A stretch of 64,000 nucleotides of DNA from Harmonia axyridis. Lineage: Eukaryota > Arthropoda > Insecta > Coleoptera > Coccinellidae. Where the stretch lies: NCBI RefSeq assembly GCF_914767665.1, contig NC_059504.1, positions 34,193,720 to 34,257,719 on the forward strand, read 5' to 3'. This document shows positions 21,811-34,175 of the stretch, one piece after another; within the stretch, counting starts at the first letter, position 1; every line of letters starts with the position of its first letter. Below the pieces are notes generated by a model, which was not told the DNA's origin, ran no database searches, and saw nothing but the letters and a program-made list of their open reading frames with translations. Position numbers and translations under genes: made by a program.

Positions 21811-23128
21811 CAGGGTGTCCCATAAGTGGCACGTCACAGTGACACCGGAGGTAGGTCAGCTAAAGAGGGACCTAACCAGCCTAACATGACCCCAGTAAAA
21901 GTTGCATGGTTTTCAAGTTATTACCAAATTACGTTTTTTAGTGAATTTTCACCTTTTTAACATTGTCAGGGTCAGAATTCTGCTAGAAAGCTCTCGAAGC
22001 TTATTTTTGTTGTTGTAATGGAATCTTAAATAGTTATTTAAGATGACATGAGTATGATTCGGTCAAAAATTTATGTGGATTTCCGTAAATTAATGGATAA
22101 ATCTTGATTTCAATTGCTAGCAAAACGAGAACTTCGACTTTGGACACCTGCTGTGAAAAAAAAAATCCTTGAAACAAAACGAGCAAGTAACATCAAAAAA
22201 TTGGGCATTTTAGACATATTTAGAAATGGTACAATACAAGAATCTTATGCCCATAAAACTAGGTATTTTCATCATTTTACCGATGCCCTACTTAACTAAG
22301 TTGAAACTAGGAACCCCGCTATCAGGTAATTTTGCCGCTTGCTATGACATTACATTTGATACTGGCTTTGTTATTATTTGTTAAAGTCACAATAGGTAAA
22401 AAGATGGATTAGGGGAAGCGAAAAAGGAATATTATTGAAAAAAAAGGTAAATTAATTAAAAACAGACTTAACTTTCGATTATTTATTTAATTCTTAAATC
22501 TAACTTACAGTAAATGTTCAAACTGTTTCCCTCGGACTCTAATGCATAAATGACACCGTTTTATAAAATTACGATTCAATTTTCTTAAACTAATTTCCGA
22601 TATGGTCCGGGCTGCGTCGAATGCGCGTTCACGCAATTCTTCCTCGCGAGGAAGTAAGTAAAATGATGAAAATACCTAGTTTTATGGGCATAAGATTCGT
22701 GTATTGTACCATTTCTAAATCTGTCTAAAATGCCCAATTTTTTGATTTTACTTGCTCGTTTTGTTTCAAGGATTTTTTTTTTCACAGCAGGTGTCCAAAT
22801 TTGAAGTTCTCGTTTTGCTAGCAATTGAAATCAAGATTTATCCATTAATTTACGGAAATCCACATAACTTTTTGACAGAATCATACTCATGTCATCTTAA
22901 ATAACTATTTAAGATTCCATTACAACAAAAAAAATAAGCTTCGAGAGCTTTCCAGCAGAATTCTGACCCTGACAATGTTAAAAAAGGTGAAAATTCACTA
23001 AAAAACGTAATTTGGTAATAACTCGAAAACCATGCAACTTTTACTGGGGTCATGTTAGGCTGGTTAGGTCCCTCTTTAGCTGACCTACCTCCGGTGTCAC
23101 TGTGACGTGCCACTTATGGGACACCCTG
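21811..23128 (-). mobile_element. Foldback Tc1/mariner derivative FB3, ~470-bp inverted arms
   Basis: TA at 21809-21810 and 23129-23130 flanks ends CAGGGTGTCCCATAAGTGGC and GCCACTTATGGGACACCCTG. The arms run ~470 bp and reach far beyond a normal terminal repeat. The right half of the centre keeps a transposase C-terminus on the minus strand, so the element looks like a normal transposon whose other end was replaced by an inverted copy. Confidence 0.85.
22505..22650 (-). pseudogene. Transposase C-terminal fragment in FB3
   Basis: The minus strand reads ELRERAFDAARTISEISLRK and ends CIRVRGKQFEHLL-stop. This is the typical C-terminal pattern of insect Tc1/mariner transposases (a final C...G.FEHLL). 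Only ~48 codons remain. The catalytic core is absent. Confidence 0.65.
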
Positions 23129-23149
23129 TATAAGGAAGATTAAAAGAAG

Positions 23150-23890
23150 TCCTTGAAGATAATAGACCAATTCTTCGTTCAATGGAAAATTCAATAAAAT
23201 GGCAAAAAGAGTTAAACCGAATCTAAGAATAGATGGAGATTAAATAAAAGGGTAAAATGAAGTAAAGGTGTAAAACTAGATAATGGATCAACATGGAAAA
23301 ACCATAGAAAATACGCGGTGGGTGAAACGAAGTCAGTAATGAGCAGACTTCATCTACTTATAAAAATAAAAAGCCAGATAAACCAAAATACCAAACCGAA
23401 TCTAAGAATAGATGAAGATGAGATACAAGTGGAAAATGAAGTTAAGTTGTAACACTAGATAATAGATTAACATAGAAGAACCATATAAAATACGCGGTGG
23501 GTAAAACGAAGTCAGTAATGAGCAGACTTTATTCACTTATAGGCATAAAAAGCCAAATAAACCAAAATAACAAACTGAAATGATCAATTCAATGGCAAGA
23601 CCTCTACTAACATATAGATCGGCAGCATGTGGCTACCCAGCCAAAGACATATCAAAAAGATACAAGCGAAACGACATGAAATAAACTATCAAGAGATGCA
23701 GTAAATAAAGATGTCGTGGTTTGTAAAAAAACAACATTTCTACAGAGACCTAGAGTGGAAATCTTTCTGAATTCCTTAAAAGAAAGACTAAGAAGGTTTT
23801 TGAAAAAGCAAGTCAATATCTAAATGATGAGCTTAAATGAATAGTAGACTACAACCCCGTTGAAGCTATGATTAGCATGGTAACCTGTCA
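23150..23890 (+). pseudogene. Jockey-like LINE RT C-terminal remnant
   Basis: Plus-strand translation gives NGSTWKNHRKYAVGETKSVM, then MARPLLTYRSAACGYPA and EFLKRKTKKVFEKASQYLND, which match the C-terminal region of Jockey-clade ORF2 proteins (W..H...AV.K, RP.LTYGS..WG, and the final coil). Many stops and shifts make it non-functional. It contains an internal ~180-bp tandem duplication, listed separately. Confidence 0.65.
23216..23575 (+). repeat. ~180-bp tandem duplication inside the LINE remnant
   Basis: Two adjacent units both start CCGAATCTAAGAATAGATG and share AAATACGCGGTGGGT, GAAGTCAGTAATGAGCAGAC and AAGCCA(A/G)ATAAACCAAAATA. They differ at roughly 15% of sites, so the duplication is old. 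Confidence 0.85.
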
Positions 23891-24399
23891 CAAAAAAAAA
23901 ACAAAAATCAAAGACGAAAGAATATAAACTGAGTAAAACTCAATGCCAAATCAAAAAGATGACTCCCACGACTGTGGAAGAGACAGAGATCATGATATAG
24001 TTACAAACAAAAGGAGTCAAAAGGTGGATAGGCGAATAGATGCCCGGAACCTTAAGAACAGCAAGTTATTTTTACTGCGGTAGGTCATGTTCTTCAAACA
24101 GTCCCACATTGTTCAACCTCAATTAATAAGGTATTGCACAGGGACGAAAGCTTGACACACTTGTCTAAGGAAACCACATTGGTATGAGGGACTTTGTCGG
24201 TTTTGTTGCTTCCCACCTTTCGGTTTTAGCTCTTTTGTCTTTCGCTCTTAGCTACCTACTATCTAGTTCATCAACCTTTCGCGCCAACTTCCAGTTTCTA
24301 AATTTGCGAGTCCAGTATTACTTCATTTGCCCACTCATTAGCCTTCTGTATGTCTGTGTCATTTTTTTTTCTTCCATCGTTCCTCAATTGAGGAATTAA
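23891..24399. other. Unassigned
   Basis: A short A-run and open frames without recognisable domains. It may include the decayed 3' end of the preceding LINE. Confidence 0.4.
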
Positions 24400-24905
24400 T
24401 AAGGTAGTTCGTCCATGAGGATTCCGTTGCTTTATCAAACAAATGTTTAAACTGTAACGGTACAGACTAGGGCTATCCAGTTTTTTACCACGCCACTGCA
24501 TTTCTCCCCAAATTTGTATAGTCTTTATTTTCAGCCTGACGTTACCCAGAACATTTGGTGTCATTGCTGTGGAACATGGGTCAACTTGATTTGTAAGCCA
24601 AAATTTCGTAGAATTAATTGAAAATCTGTTATAAGTCAATGTATCGTCCTGTGACTACCTTTAATTTTCTCCGAGGTACTGAACTCCTTCAGTTTTTCTT
24701 GGCCTGAATATTTATGTTTCCTAACTTGTTTGATGTTCTCCTAGTTTATTCTTAAGCACTAGTTTGAAATCGGGTTTGTAAAAAATTTAATTTCCAAGAA
24801 ATTCAACCCAATCTGCTGTGATTCCTTCTGTAGTCAGTTGTGCCTACTGAATACCGTTTATGATCAAGATAATATTATCGGCTTAGCAGAGATAAGAAAG
24901 AAAGT
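24298..24905 (-). pseudogene. Possible decayed LINE reverse-transcriptase fragment
   Basis: On the minus strand, ADNIILIING-like sequence near 24860 is followed by EGVQYLGEN and DDTLTYNRFSIN near 24620-24690, reminiscent of the RT ADD box and the V.YLG..LD..LT segment of Jockey/R1-type LINEs. The similarity is weak and broken by stops, so this is tentative. Confidence 0.35.
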
Positions 24906-25397
24906 TCATTCAGAAGTAGGTAAAAGAAAATCTTTCAAAATTTTTTAAGGTGAGTACAACTATAATAATTCAAAAAAAAAAACAAAATTTATTAGCATAA
25001 ATTGCAGAAGAGAAATCCACTGAGATGGCTCAGTATTTCATTAATTCCCATGGAATCCCAGTTTAGGGTAATCAACATCATTGCAAAATTGTCACAAAAA
25101 GATTTGAAAGCAGTATTTCCTTGTACCACTCTTTTGTTTCTGAAATGATTGATATACAAGAATATTTTACCATTTGAGGGATCAGCCTGATGAATGTTTT
25201 TAATGTTTTTAATTGTTGTCATGTATCTAGGCCTAGGGTTAATATATTTTATTAGTGAGTCTTGAAGTTTTGTTGGTCTAAGGAGTAAAAGACGAACACA
25301 AGAGTGTTTATTGTTTTATTGTATTCAATGGGATTCATTTCTATGAAAAGATGGTCCTTGATCTTGATCTAAAACCTACTTATTCCATTGGAAGAAA
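24906..25397. other. Unassigned
   Basis: AT-rich sequence; no element ends or coding signal recognised. Confidence 0.45.
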
Positions 25398-25399
25398 TA

Positions 25400-27184
25400 T
25401 ACAGGGTAGTCCAACGAAAACTTAACACCTCGATTTGACGATTTTAAAATAAAAAGGTGGAAAATCGATCAGATCCGTTAATTACTAATTCGAGGGGGAA
25501 CAATTTTTCAGCTTTTTTCATTCCCGTAATTTCAACCCCCTAACGGGGGTGAGCTCAACCCATTGATTTAGAATCGGGATGAGTGTTGTGATAACTTATT
25601 TTGAATATCGTATCGAGTACTAACTGACCCTAAAATTTCTCTTCAAAATATCCATCTATTATGAAATAACAGTGAAAAGGGGCCATGTGAAATTTATCTC
25701 AAGAATATTATTCTTATCCGACTCATTTATTTATTTAGTAGTTATGTTGTCAATTTTTTGTGCAAAAAGTATTAATTTTCGGTCCAAAAAAGTGGACGGA
25801 CCATGTTTTTGATTTGCCTCAGTCTATCGTGAATTTGATCGTTACAAGTGTGTCAAAGTGATAGTAAATTTTTATTAGAATTGAAATGATTTATTCCGTA
25901 GAAGAAAGGGTGGAAATGATCTAATTATTTTTTTGAAGTAACGACTCTGCGCGAACAATAGCGACTTTATTTAATGACATGCTGCAAAGAATGCATCCGC
26001 TGCTTACTTTGTGTAACTAGTTGCCAAATTTGACGCTACTGGTTAGGTAGAAACACAAAAAGGGTGCATGAAAGAGACGAAGCCAGGGACATGGCTATTT
26101 TTGGTCATGCAGCTCATGAGTGCTTGAGTACTAGGAAATTTACCGATGTATCAGGTGTTTCACGCACAACAATCATGACAATCCTGAAACAACATAAATT
26201 TTACCCTTATGGGTAAAATTTACAAAAAATACAAGAAACCATTGGTTCAGGAACTGAATGAGGATGATTCCGATCGCCGACTCCAGTTCTGTCCAATGGT
26301 CAGTGAAATGATTACGGTAATGAAAACTACATGTTCCATATCTGTTTTTCGGACGAGTGTAAACCTGTCATAACTGTCGGTATTAGTCAGATGTAAATCC
26401 AAGATTATTTCGTGAGGTGCATACTCGTCCCCAAAAACGAAATGTTTGGGTATTTATGGAAATCACATAATAGGCCCTTTTTTTATACCCGGTAATCTCA
26501 CTGTCCGAATTCATTTAGATCTATTGGAGAACGCTATTTATCCAGCCCTCGTGCAAATATTGGATAAGGCAGTGATTATTAAAGGATCATTTTCCAACAA
26601 GATGGCGCACCACCTCAATTCGTTTTACCGGTACGTCAGTTCTTAGTAGATGAAAATTTTCCTCACGCCTGGATTGGAAGAAGGGGACATATTGAGTGGC
26701 AACCCAGTTCACCTGATCTGGCTCACTTGACTTTTTTCATATGGGGGTCACCTGAAATCCAAAATTTACCCAGCCTGAGTCACTGGATGATTTGCGAACT
26801 CGGATCATTAATGAATGCCGTCGAATTATACCAGAAATTAATGCATGGAAGTGAATAGTGCTCATTTCGAGTATTTCATCACAAAAGTAAGTAACTTTCC
26901 ACTCTTTTACCTGTCATTTCGTTATCGATGGAAATTTTGAAGCGAAATTTTAGTATAAGATAGTACTCAATAAGATCTTCAAAATGAAGTATCGCAACAC
27001 CCCTCATCCCTATTCAAAATCAAGGGGTTGTACTAGCCTCTGTAAAGGGGTTGCAGTTACTGGGTTGCGAAGACCAGAAAAGTTTTTCCTCTCCGAATCA
27101 GAAGTTGACGGGTCCGAGTGATTTTTCACATTTTCATTTCAGAGCCGGAAAATCGATATGTTAAGTTTTGTTTGGACCACACGA
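25400..27184 (+). mobile_element. DD41D Tc1/mariner element D1, decayed
   Basis: The left end TACAGGGTAGTCCAACGAAA follows TA at 25398-25399. The right end has the matching inverted sequence (CCGGAAAATCGATATGTTAA ... TTTGGACCAC) but its last bases have drifted. The inner coding relic is on the plus strand. A short derivative with the same ends lies at 56085-56509. Confidence 0.78.
25886..26890 (+). pseudogene. D1 transposase relic
   Basis: The likely start is MIYSVEERVEMI at 25886. In the C-terminal half, IIFQQDGAPPQFVLPVRQFL holds the second catalytic Asp, SSPDLAHLTFFIWG carries the third-position region (Asp changed to Thr), and NAVELYQKLM and SAHFEYF-like sequence mark the end. In the related consensus the second and third acidic residues would be 41 residues apart. 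More than ten stops or frameshifts are present. Confidence 0.7.
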
Positions 27185-28590
27185 TAAAATTCATGTCAGG
27201 CGTTTGTTTATGAATTTTACCAACAACTAGTAGATATATTGTATTATCACCTTTTTTATGCATTATAGTGCGTTTGTCCCCTGCGATGGAATTTTTCCTC
27301 TAAAAAACATTTAAACAGAATTTTTGAGGCATTCACAACTTCTTGACTACCTTCGTTAATTGATATTACAGTATCATCCATTCTAAGGATTTGCTATTCT
27401 TCATTTCCTCCAATACAGGGGAAATATCCCCTTTAGTTTTTTCTAGGATATTTATTCATAATTTCCACAAAAACAATTTCTGATCTTTGAGGACACGGTG
27501 CGAACAATTCCTCGTAAAATATATTCTTTGTATCACCTATTCTGTCTTCGTCTTTGATTTTCTCTCATCCTTTGTATTTCCTGCTTCCCTTTTACCGATT
27601 TTCTGCGTAGGATTTTCAAACTTTCTTTTCCTTCTATAACTTTCTGAATTTCGTGTATATTCTGTTTTTTTTGTGACTTCTTACCCCATTAGTAATTTCC
27701 AGGTTTAGATATTTAAATTCTTCAATTGTTCCGACCGTTATTTTTATTCTTTTGCTCATTATTTCACATTTATAATTTTAATTGCCTGAAAAGTCTGTGT
27801 ACTGAATTTTCAGAATTTCATGAATCCTCGTAGAATCATGTTCGTTCCACTAATGCAAATATATCACAATGATTGGGGCATGTTAGTGCTGTAATTTCCA
27901 TGCTACTGAGTATACAATATAGAAAGAGTCACGCTTAATATGGGAACTGCAGGAAAACAAGCTGAAAACAATGAATCAGGAAAGGGATGCAAATGGGTGA
28001 AGTTAATCAATCATTACGTGTTGTTTCAACTAGAGACGTACGTACGAGTACAATGTGTTAATTTGTACACGCAGATACGCTAAACTCCACACGCTCAACA
28101 GAATCCAGCAGATAACTATAACTGGCTGCATACTTCATATGTATGGAAGGTATGTTAATTGTATCTTCTCGTATCTGTTCAATTACCTACATGTTAATTA
28201 TCTGAACTTCATGAATTATTATCGGGATTATAACTTGAGGATAACACATGATATATCTGCCATAAAACAACGATGAAGGAAACAATAACCACTAATTAAA
28301 TTTTCCGTGGCTGAAACTCCAGAACACCTGAAGCGAATCAAGGCTTTTATTAAATTTCGAACAGCGGATAACTACAACATGCCCTCTCCCTGTTTCGTTG
28401 GCTGATGTGATGCATTGACACATCTGTGCTATGGGAGAAGAGGGAACTGGAGGATTTTGGAGAATGAAAGTGTAATCCAATAATTAGATATCCAATTTTT
28501 AACGTGAAGAAAATATTGAATCATGTGAAAATGTTACATTACATAGCGAGGTGGAAAGTATTTGATTACGGTCGAGAGATCTAAAACAAT
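27185..28590. other. Unassigned; weak LINE-like signal
   Basis: The minus strand of 27500-27790 reads RIKITVGTIEEFKYLNLEIT followed by NGVRSHKKNRIYTKFRK, resembling the YLG..IT..G....EI..RI segment of LINE reverse transcriptases. The rest has no recognised content. Confidence 0.35.
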
Positions 28591-29300
28591 CCTCAAGCAA
28601 CAAAAATACCTGAAGAATGGAGGAAAAGCAAGATGATCTTACTGTTCGAAAAAGGAGATAAGTAACAGCTCGGAAACTATAGAGGAATAAACTTGCTGCA
28701 CACTAATCTGAAATTGGTCACTAAAGTAATAACAAATCTTAACACTAGCTGATGAACAACAAGGATTCAGATCTGGATTGATCATGCACATCAGATACAA
28801 CATTTGTTGTGAGAAAGATAATTGGAAAGTCTATAAAGTATTACAAACAGGAGTTCTTCTGTTCCAAAGACTTGGAAAAGGCATTTGGCAGGACTCGATT
28901 CAATGATGTCGTTCATCTTCTCTATAACATGCAAATCCCGAGCAACATCATCAAAATAATAAAGGATTTTTATCATTACATAAAGGCAAAGGTAGATAAC
29001 GAGTTTACCGAATCCATAACACTGGGAAGAGGCATCAGACAAGGCGACTCATTGAAACGAATGCTGCTCAAAATTATCATGGATGAAATGATGAAAATAG
29101 CCTCTAGACATAAAGGGTAAAAGATGGGAAATAGAGAAATAAAAGTTGCTATGCGGATGATGCAGTTCTTATGACAGAGAGTGAGAATGAATTGAAGAGG
29201 CTTCTATATTGTGTTCTCAATAAAGTTGCTCAATCTTTTGGGATGATAATATCTAGATCCGAGACTAAGTGTTTCCTCCTCGCTACAGAAGACAAGATAT
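28591..29300 (+). pseudogene. RTE-like LINE reverse-transcriptase fragment
   Basis: Translated pieces include IPEEWRKSKMILLFEKGDK, QLGNYRGINLL, DEQQGFRSGL, KDLEKAFGRTRFNDVVHLL, SITLGRGIRQGDSL and, after a frame break, CYADDAVLMTESENELKRLL. These are RT motifs in order, including a YADD catalytic box, and the wording resembles RTE-type LINEs of insects. Frameshifts near 28750 and 29120 kill it. It ends ~70 bp before T2. The 3' part of the LINE was not found on the far side of T2. Confidence 0.75.
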
Positions 29301-29368
29301 CTCCTCAATAATAAAATCAAACTAACTAGGCGTTTTCCGGAAAAACTCATACTCACCAAAATAAACTA

Positions 29369-30781
29369 ACTGACAAAGACTGCAACATCCATCAGAAGGA
29401 TCTGTTTGAATTCAAAATTTTTCTTGGTAAAACATAGGTAGTATAGCAAGGAGTAAATGATTCAATTGGAGAAAAAAATCCTAAAAGTTTTTTCATGTAA
29501 GCAATTTTTGTTATTATACTTAAATATTGTAGTCGTTTTTTACAAGTGTATTGAATTTTCAAACGAACCAGCTGTTCGAAGAGATCCAAAGTCAATGTTT
29601 CGTTGTTGTCAAATTGCCTAGGGTACTTGTACGGGGAAATTATCGCCAAGTGAATTTGGAAGAGGTCGAATTATTGGTCTACGGGAGGCAGGATTGTCAT
29701 CTCGAGAAATCGCTACCTTACAATAAGAAATCTAACTACAGTTATGAGATGTTGTCAAGCTTGACTGCCCAAAATCGAAAAAGAATAGGCACCGGACTTC
29801 GAAGGGGCACACATGAAGTTCAAGATCGACGTCTAAGACTTATGGCCATTAACGACCGATTTGCGAAAACTCGATCTTTGGCTGATGAGTTGTTGGGAGA
29901 ACAAGGCCATCGTGTAAATGTCCGAATGGTTTACCGCCGGATAAGGTCTTATGGACTGCAGCATTATCGACCTCATCTTGTGTTACCCCTGACGGTTGAT
30001 CATCGTCGGCAACGATTACAGTGGTGCAGAGTACGTAAATATTGGAATGTGGAATGGCGTCAGGTCTTCTTTCTGATGAACGTCGATTATCCTTGGGTGC
30101 AAATGATGGCCGAAGGAGAGTTAGACGACGTCGGAGAGAGAGACGTGAAACTCAGTTTGATGTTGAGCGTCATGTACATTGGACAGTAGGCGTTATGGTA
30201 TGGGGTGCTAATGTACATGCATGAAGGTCACCTTTAGTCATTATTCGAGGTTACATTGCGGCGCTGCGTTACCTTCAAGAATTATTGGAGCTATATCTTC
30301 TCCCTTACCTTAACTGGCTCGGGACCCAATATTTCAGCTATATAATGCCCGAACTCATATTGCCAGAGTTAGTTAAAACTTTTTCGAAACAACCCATGTG
30401 AATATTTTGCCATGGCTGCCGAGATCCCCCGATCTTTCGCCATAGAGCCTGTTTGGGACATCATGACTAGAAGGCTTGGAAATTTACCCCTGCCCCCACG
30501 GACTTGGGCGGCTCTGAGACATGAAGTACAGATAGCTTGGTATAGTATCCCTCAAGAAGAAATAGACCATCTTATTGCATCAACGCCTAGACGTGTAGGG
30601 GAGAGTATAGTTAATCGCGGTGGACAAACACGTTTTTAACAAAATTATTAAAAAAATTGTAAACCCTTCGATTTTTGCTCCAAATTTCAATCATTTACTC
30701 CTTGCTATACTGTCTGTGTTTCACCATAAAAAAATTTGAATCTAAACAGGTCCTTCTGGGTTTTGCAGTTCCTTTGTCAAT
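29369..30781 (+). mobile_element. Tc1-like (DD34E) transposon T2, near full length
   Basis: TA at 29367-29368 and 30782-30783 flanks ends ACTGACAAAG and CTTTGTCAAT. The inverted repeats extend ~100 bp and include AGTATAGCAAGGAGTAAATG. At 1413 bp it is the most complete of three related copies (T1 9646, T3 62636). Confidence 0.88.
29620..30639 (+). pseudogene. Tc1-like transposase (T2), frameshifted
   Basis: An N-terminal helix-turn-helix reads, in one frame, SPSEFGRGRIIGLREAGLSS. Then come FAKTRSLADELLGEQGHRV and RMVYRRIRSYGLQHYRPHL, the DNA-binding linker region. The first catalytic region (FSDESRLSLGANDGRRR) is shifted at ~30070. The second catalytic Asp is changed to Tyr (YNARTHIARV). The third, a Glu in IEPVWDIMTRRLGNLPLPP, is preserved, and 34 residues separate the latter two positions, the Tc1 spacing. 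At least three frame breaks are present. Confidence 0.82.
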
Positions 30782-30783
30782 TA

Positions 30784-31479
30784 GTATAGTTGCCGTTGTC
30801 GCAACGGCTGCAAATATAAATAAATATTTCGTGGACAAAAGGTAAATTTATTATACACCGAGTTCACTGCGGACTCAAAATGATTGATATGGGATTGTGA
30901 TCTGAAGGAGCTTTTCTGTTTTCAATTCGAAAGTTGATTTCTCCGGACTGAGTGTTTTCCTTTATTCCTCATGTGATAATTATAGTCCATCCTCATCTTA
31001 TCTAACTATTTTTGGTCGTGTTTGATCTATTGCAAGTAACTCGGTGCTATGAACGATTGGTATCTCTTATATCATGTGGATGTTATGGGAATGCTTGTAG
31101 AATTTAATAGCTTTTTTATTCATCCTTGGATAGTATCTATCGATATTTGAGCCAATCGACAACACTGGACTCATCTCAAACAAGATCTTGATGACCAATC
31201 CATTCTTGAACAGTTATAAATCAAGTGTTTACAATTGAAAAAAACTACTTTGATGTGGCAAAGTCCAGCTGAGCTATTCAAACTTCAATCACATCAGAGC
31301 AGAAAAAGTTTGTTGCACAAGATAGCGAAAATAAATTAATATAACACAATAACAGTCAAGAGTAATGACCCTCGGAATATATAGCAGATATATTGTTTTC
31401 CTCAATTTACTATATCAAGTTCTGATTATTTGAAAGATATTTAACGCTCAAATCACAGAGATCTTGAGGAAGTGAGTTG
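30784..31479. other. Unassigned
   Basis: AT-rich; no coding or repeat signal recognised. Confidence 0.5.
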
Positions 31480-31937
31480 AGGAATGAAAAAGCACAGTAA
31501 ATCAAGGATCTACAAAACATGGCAGTTCGATGACATTGCATATTATGTGAGACGTAGCGTCGTCTTGTCGAAAGCAAACGTTGTCCACATCAATATATTC
31601 CTATTCCAGTCATAAAAAATTATAAATCAAAGTCCAATTCCCAAGATCGATTATAAATCGACAAATCTTGTTATTCAGAAAAATTACATCCCCCAGCAGC
31701 AATATTCTCAGTTGCACAAGGTTTGGATTCTTCACATCACTGACATGTCAAATTTTGCCACCAGTTTCATTATTGCCAGCCAAGAACGTGCTGCACGACG
31801 ACCGAAAAGTGTATTTTCATCATTATTGTATTGAATTTTATCTATTTAATTGCGTTGTTGAGGCGTGCATCATTCCATTTTTAGTAAAATCATAGTTTTT
31901 ATTTATTTCATGTTAAAATGTGATAGGTGAATCCCTT
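31480..31937 (-). mobile_element. N-family fragment (N3)
   Basis: Minus-strand sequence reads EYIDVDNVCFRQDDATSHI, the region of the second catalytic Asp in element N. The right end GGTGAATCCCTT resembles the right end of N. A large internal deletion removes most of the transposase. Confidence 0.55.
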
Positions 31938-32435
31938 AAGCTTTAGGATTGGATCATTGCAAGACGACACGTACCCTAAAGACGGTTGGTCAGAGATGCT
32001 GGTGGTATTTGGCACCCAAAATGTTCGCTTTTCTTCCTATAAAATATAGAACACTAAAAAATAGTAGATCATTCAGTGGGAAGGTACAATTGCGGTTACT
32101 GAATGGAGATGCGAAGGTATTCAATGATTTGGGAATTCAGTGAGTGTTGGTGTGGATTTACTTACCTTGATATTCATATCCATCATGCCTAAACAAAGAG
32201 TTATTAAGTGCCCTCAAGAATAGAGACAAATATTTTCTCATGTTTAAGACATTTTTACCCCGAATTGGACAGAAATTGAGACCCAGATTTTGACAGTTTC
32301 AACCCGATAATAGACTTCTAAATTTTATATGATTCCATTTTTGTTATTGTTCATACCAAACGAAAAAATTTTTATTTATTTTTTTTTTGCATACTGTTGT
32401 CACGACGTTCAAGGAAGAGAATTTTTGTTTTTTTT
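31938..32435. other. Unassigned
   Basis: No recognisable element or gene. Confidence 0.45.
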
Positions 32436-32555
32436 TTCAGAACTAACAGGCGAACCTCTAGTGAGCCTCTGTTCATCATGTTTATTTGCAGTATTTAATA
32501 AAATATTATATTATGTTGGGTTGAAAACAAATAAACTTTATTATTATTATTTCCT
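32436..32555 (+). mobile_element. Probable 5'-truncated LINE 3' end
   Basis: The stretch reads LTGEPLVSLCSSC-like sequence, then a short 3' segment ending AATAAACTTTATTATTATTATT, a simple ATT tail as seen at many LINE ends. It could instead be a host 3' UTR. The evidence is only the tail shape. Confidence 0.3.
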
Positions 32556-34175
32556 ATCGGAATAACTGATGAAAAATGTTTCCACAACCATGTCTTCCAA
32601 AATATTTGACGTGTTTTACTCATACTCAAAAACTTTTTTTTTTTTGGAACAATTTCATAACGAATAGGTTCTACCGAATTTAATTTGATTTTTTTCATTA
32701 TTGGAACCGACATATTCATAATAATTTCGACTCGAAATATAACTCCCAAATGGGAGTAAGTATTGCATCGTTCTAATGTTCATCCAAAAATAATAGGCAA
32801 TTTGCAATCTTGATGCAGAAAAATACTGCCTAGTACTTAGTAATTTTTGAATGTTGAATATTTCAAATATGGATGAATTTTTTTTACGATATTTGAACTC
32901 ATATAAGTTCTTCCTGCTTTGCAATTCTCGTTGTATCCAACTTGGAATTATCCAATCACTCCTCAAATTGGGACAACATTGCTCTCCAAAAATTAATGCA
33001 ATTCAAACTGACATCCACGCTTAATGACTGGAACTTTTAATCCTAACTGCTTCACCCAAATTCAAGGGTAGCATGTTCATTAGTCGGTAAGTCCCTAATT
33101 ACACTTAAAGAGTGCTACGCATTCAAATTAAATCCTTCTTTAATTTAATGTATGCCCTCTACTATACCAGCATATGGATGGAGTTGATTCCGTCTCCCGA
33201 GCAATTTTACTACCATTTTTTTCTGAAATTGAGTTCAATTCGGAGATAGCAATGGCCTTACAAGAAAAAAAAACATTGAATAAGTCATTGGGGTTTTTTG
33301 AATATTTTATCTACGTAGAATTTTTACAATTGATGAAACTGGTATATTTCTTCTCTTTGATGTTTCAATTCTATAGATGTATAATGACGTTTTTTTCTTA
33401 TGTGAAAACTTCTTCTGATTGCTTATTCAATTCAGATTGTTATCATTCCACTTTTCTGAATGAAACCAATTGAATGAGCAATATTTATAAAAAGGAAAAA
33501 CCTTTTACATGCGAAAAATGAAGCAAATCCTTCTATCTGTATTGATAAATAATAAGCAAAACCTTTTACTCAAATGAAGAAGGTAATCCATAGAAACAAG
33601 AAAATTTGCTCATAAATGGAGAAAATAATAATAGTTACCAAGAAAAATAACCGTTAACTTTTAATTTGAAGCAAATCCTTCAACAATGATGCATCTGTTT
33701 AAAAACAGATTATTTGTTGAGGTTAAAGGGTGTGTTGTGGTTTTTAATGCAATATGGTTGATGTAGTGAACATGAGAGAGGTTAAGTTTAAGAAAGAGTA
33801 TAAAACACCACAAAAAAAACTTCAAAAAATTATATTTATTGTACAACGGTTGACAACTATTTTTTAGTCCAAGTCCCAATGGGGAGCTCTCTCTCCAAAA
33901 CAACAAATCAATCAATCAATAAGTTTATTAAGACAATTGTCAATAATGGAGGTATGCTTGCGATATCTATCAAATCCAGGGTATCAAGCTGGAATCGTAG
34001 AGGAACTAGAAATATCGTGTTGCTACTAGTGTTAAAAAAATTATTCAAAACGCCGATCGGTGGATAAAGTTCCCCACTACCTAGATGAAATGGTGCAGGC
34101 TAAGGAATTACAGTAAAGTAAGTATCTTATCGCAAAAGCAATGTTTGAAGCCATGGCTTATGATACCTTTTTCAG
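32556..34175. other. Unassigned, with a short CAAT repeat
   Basis: (AATC)n at 33903-33920, next to AATAAGTTTATTAA, may be a minus-strand LINE tail. No other element or coding signal is recognised. Confidence 0.4.
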
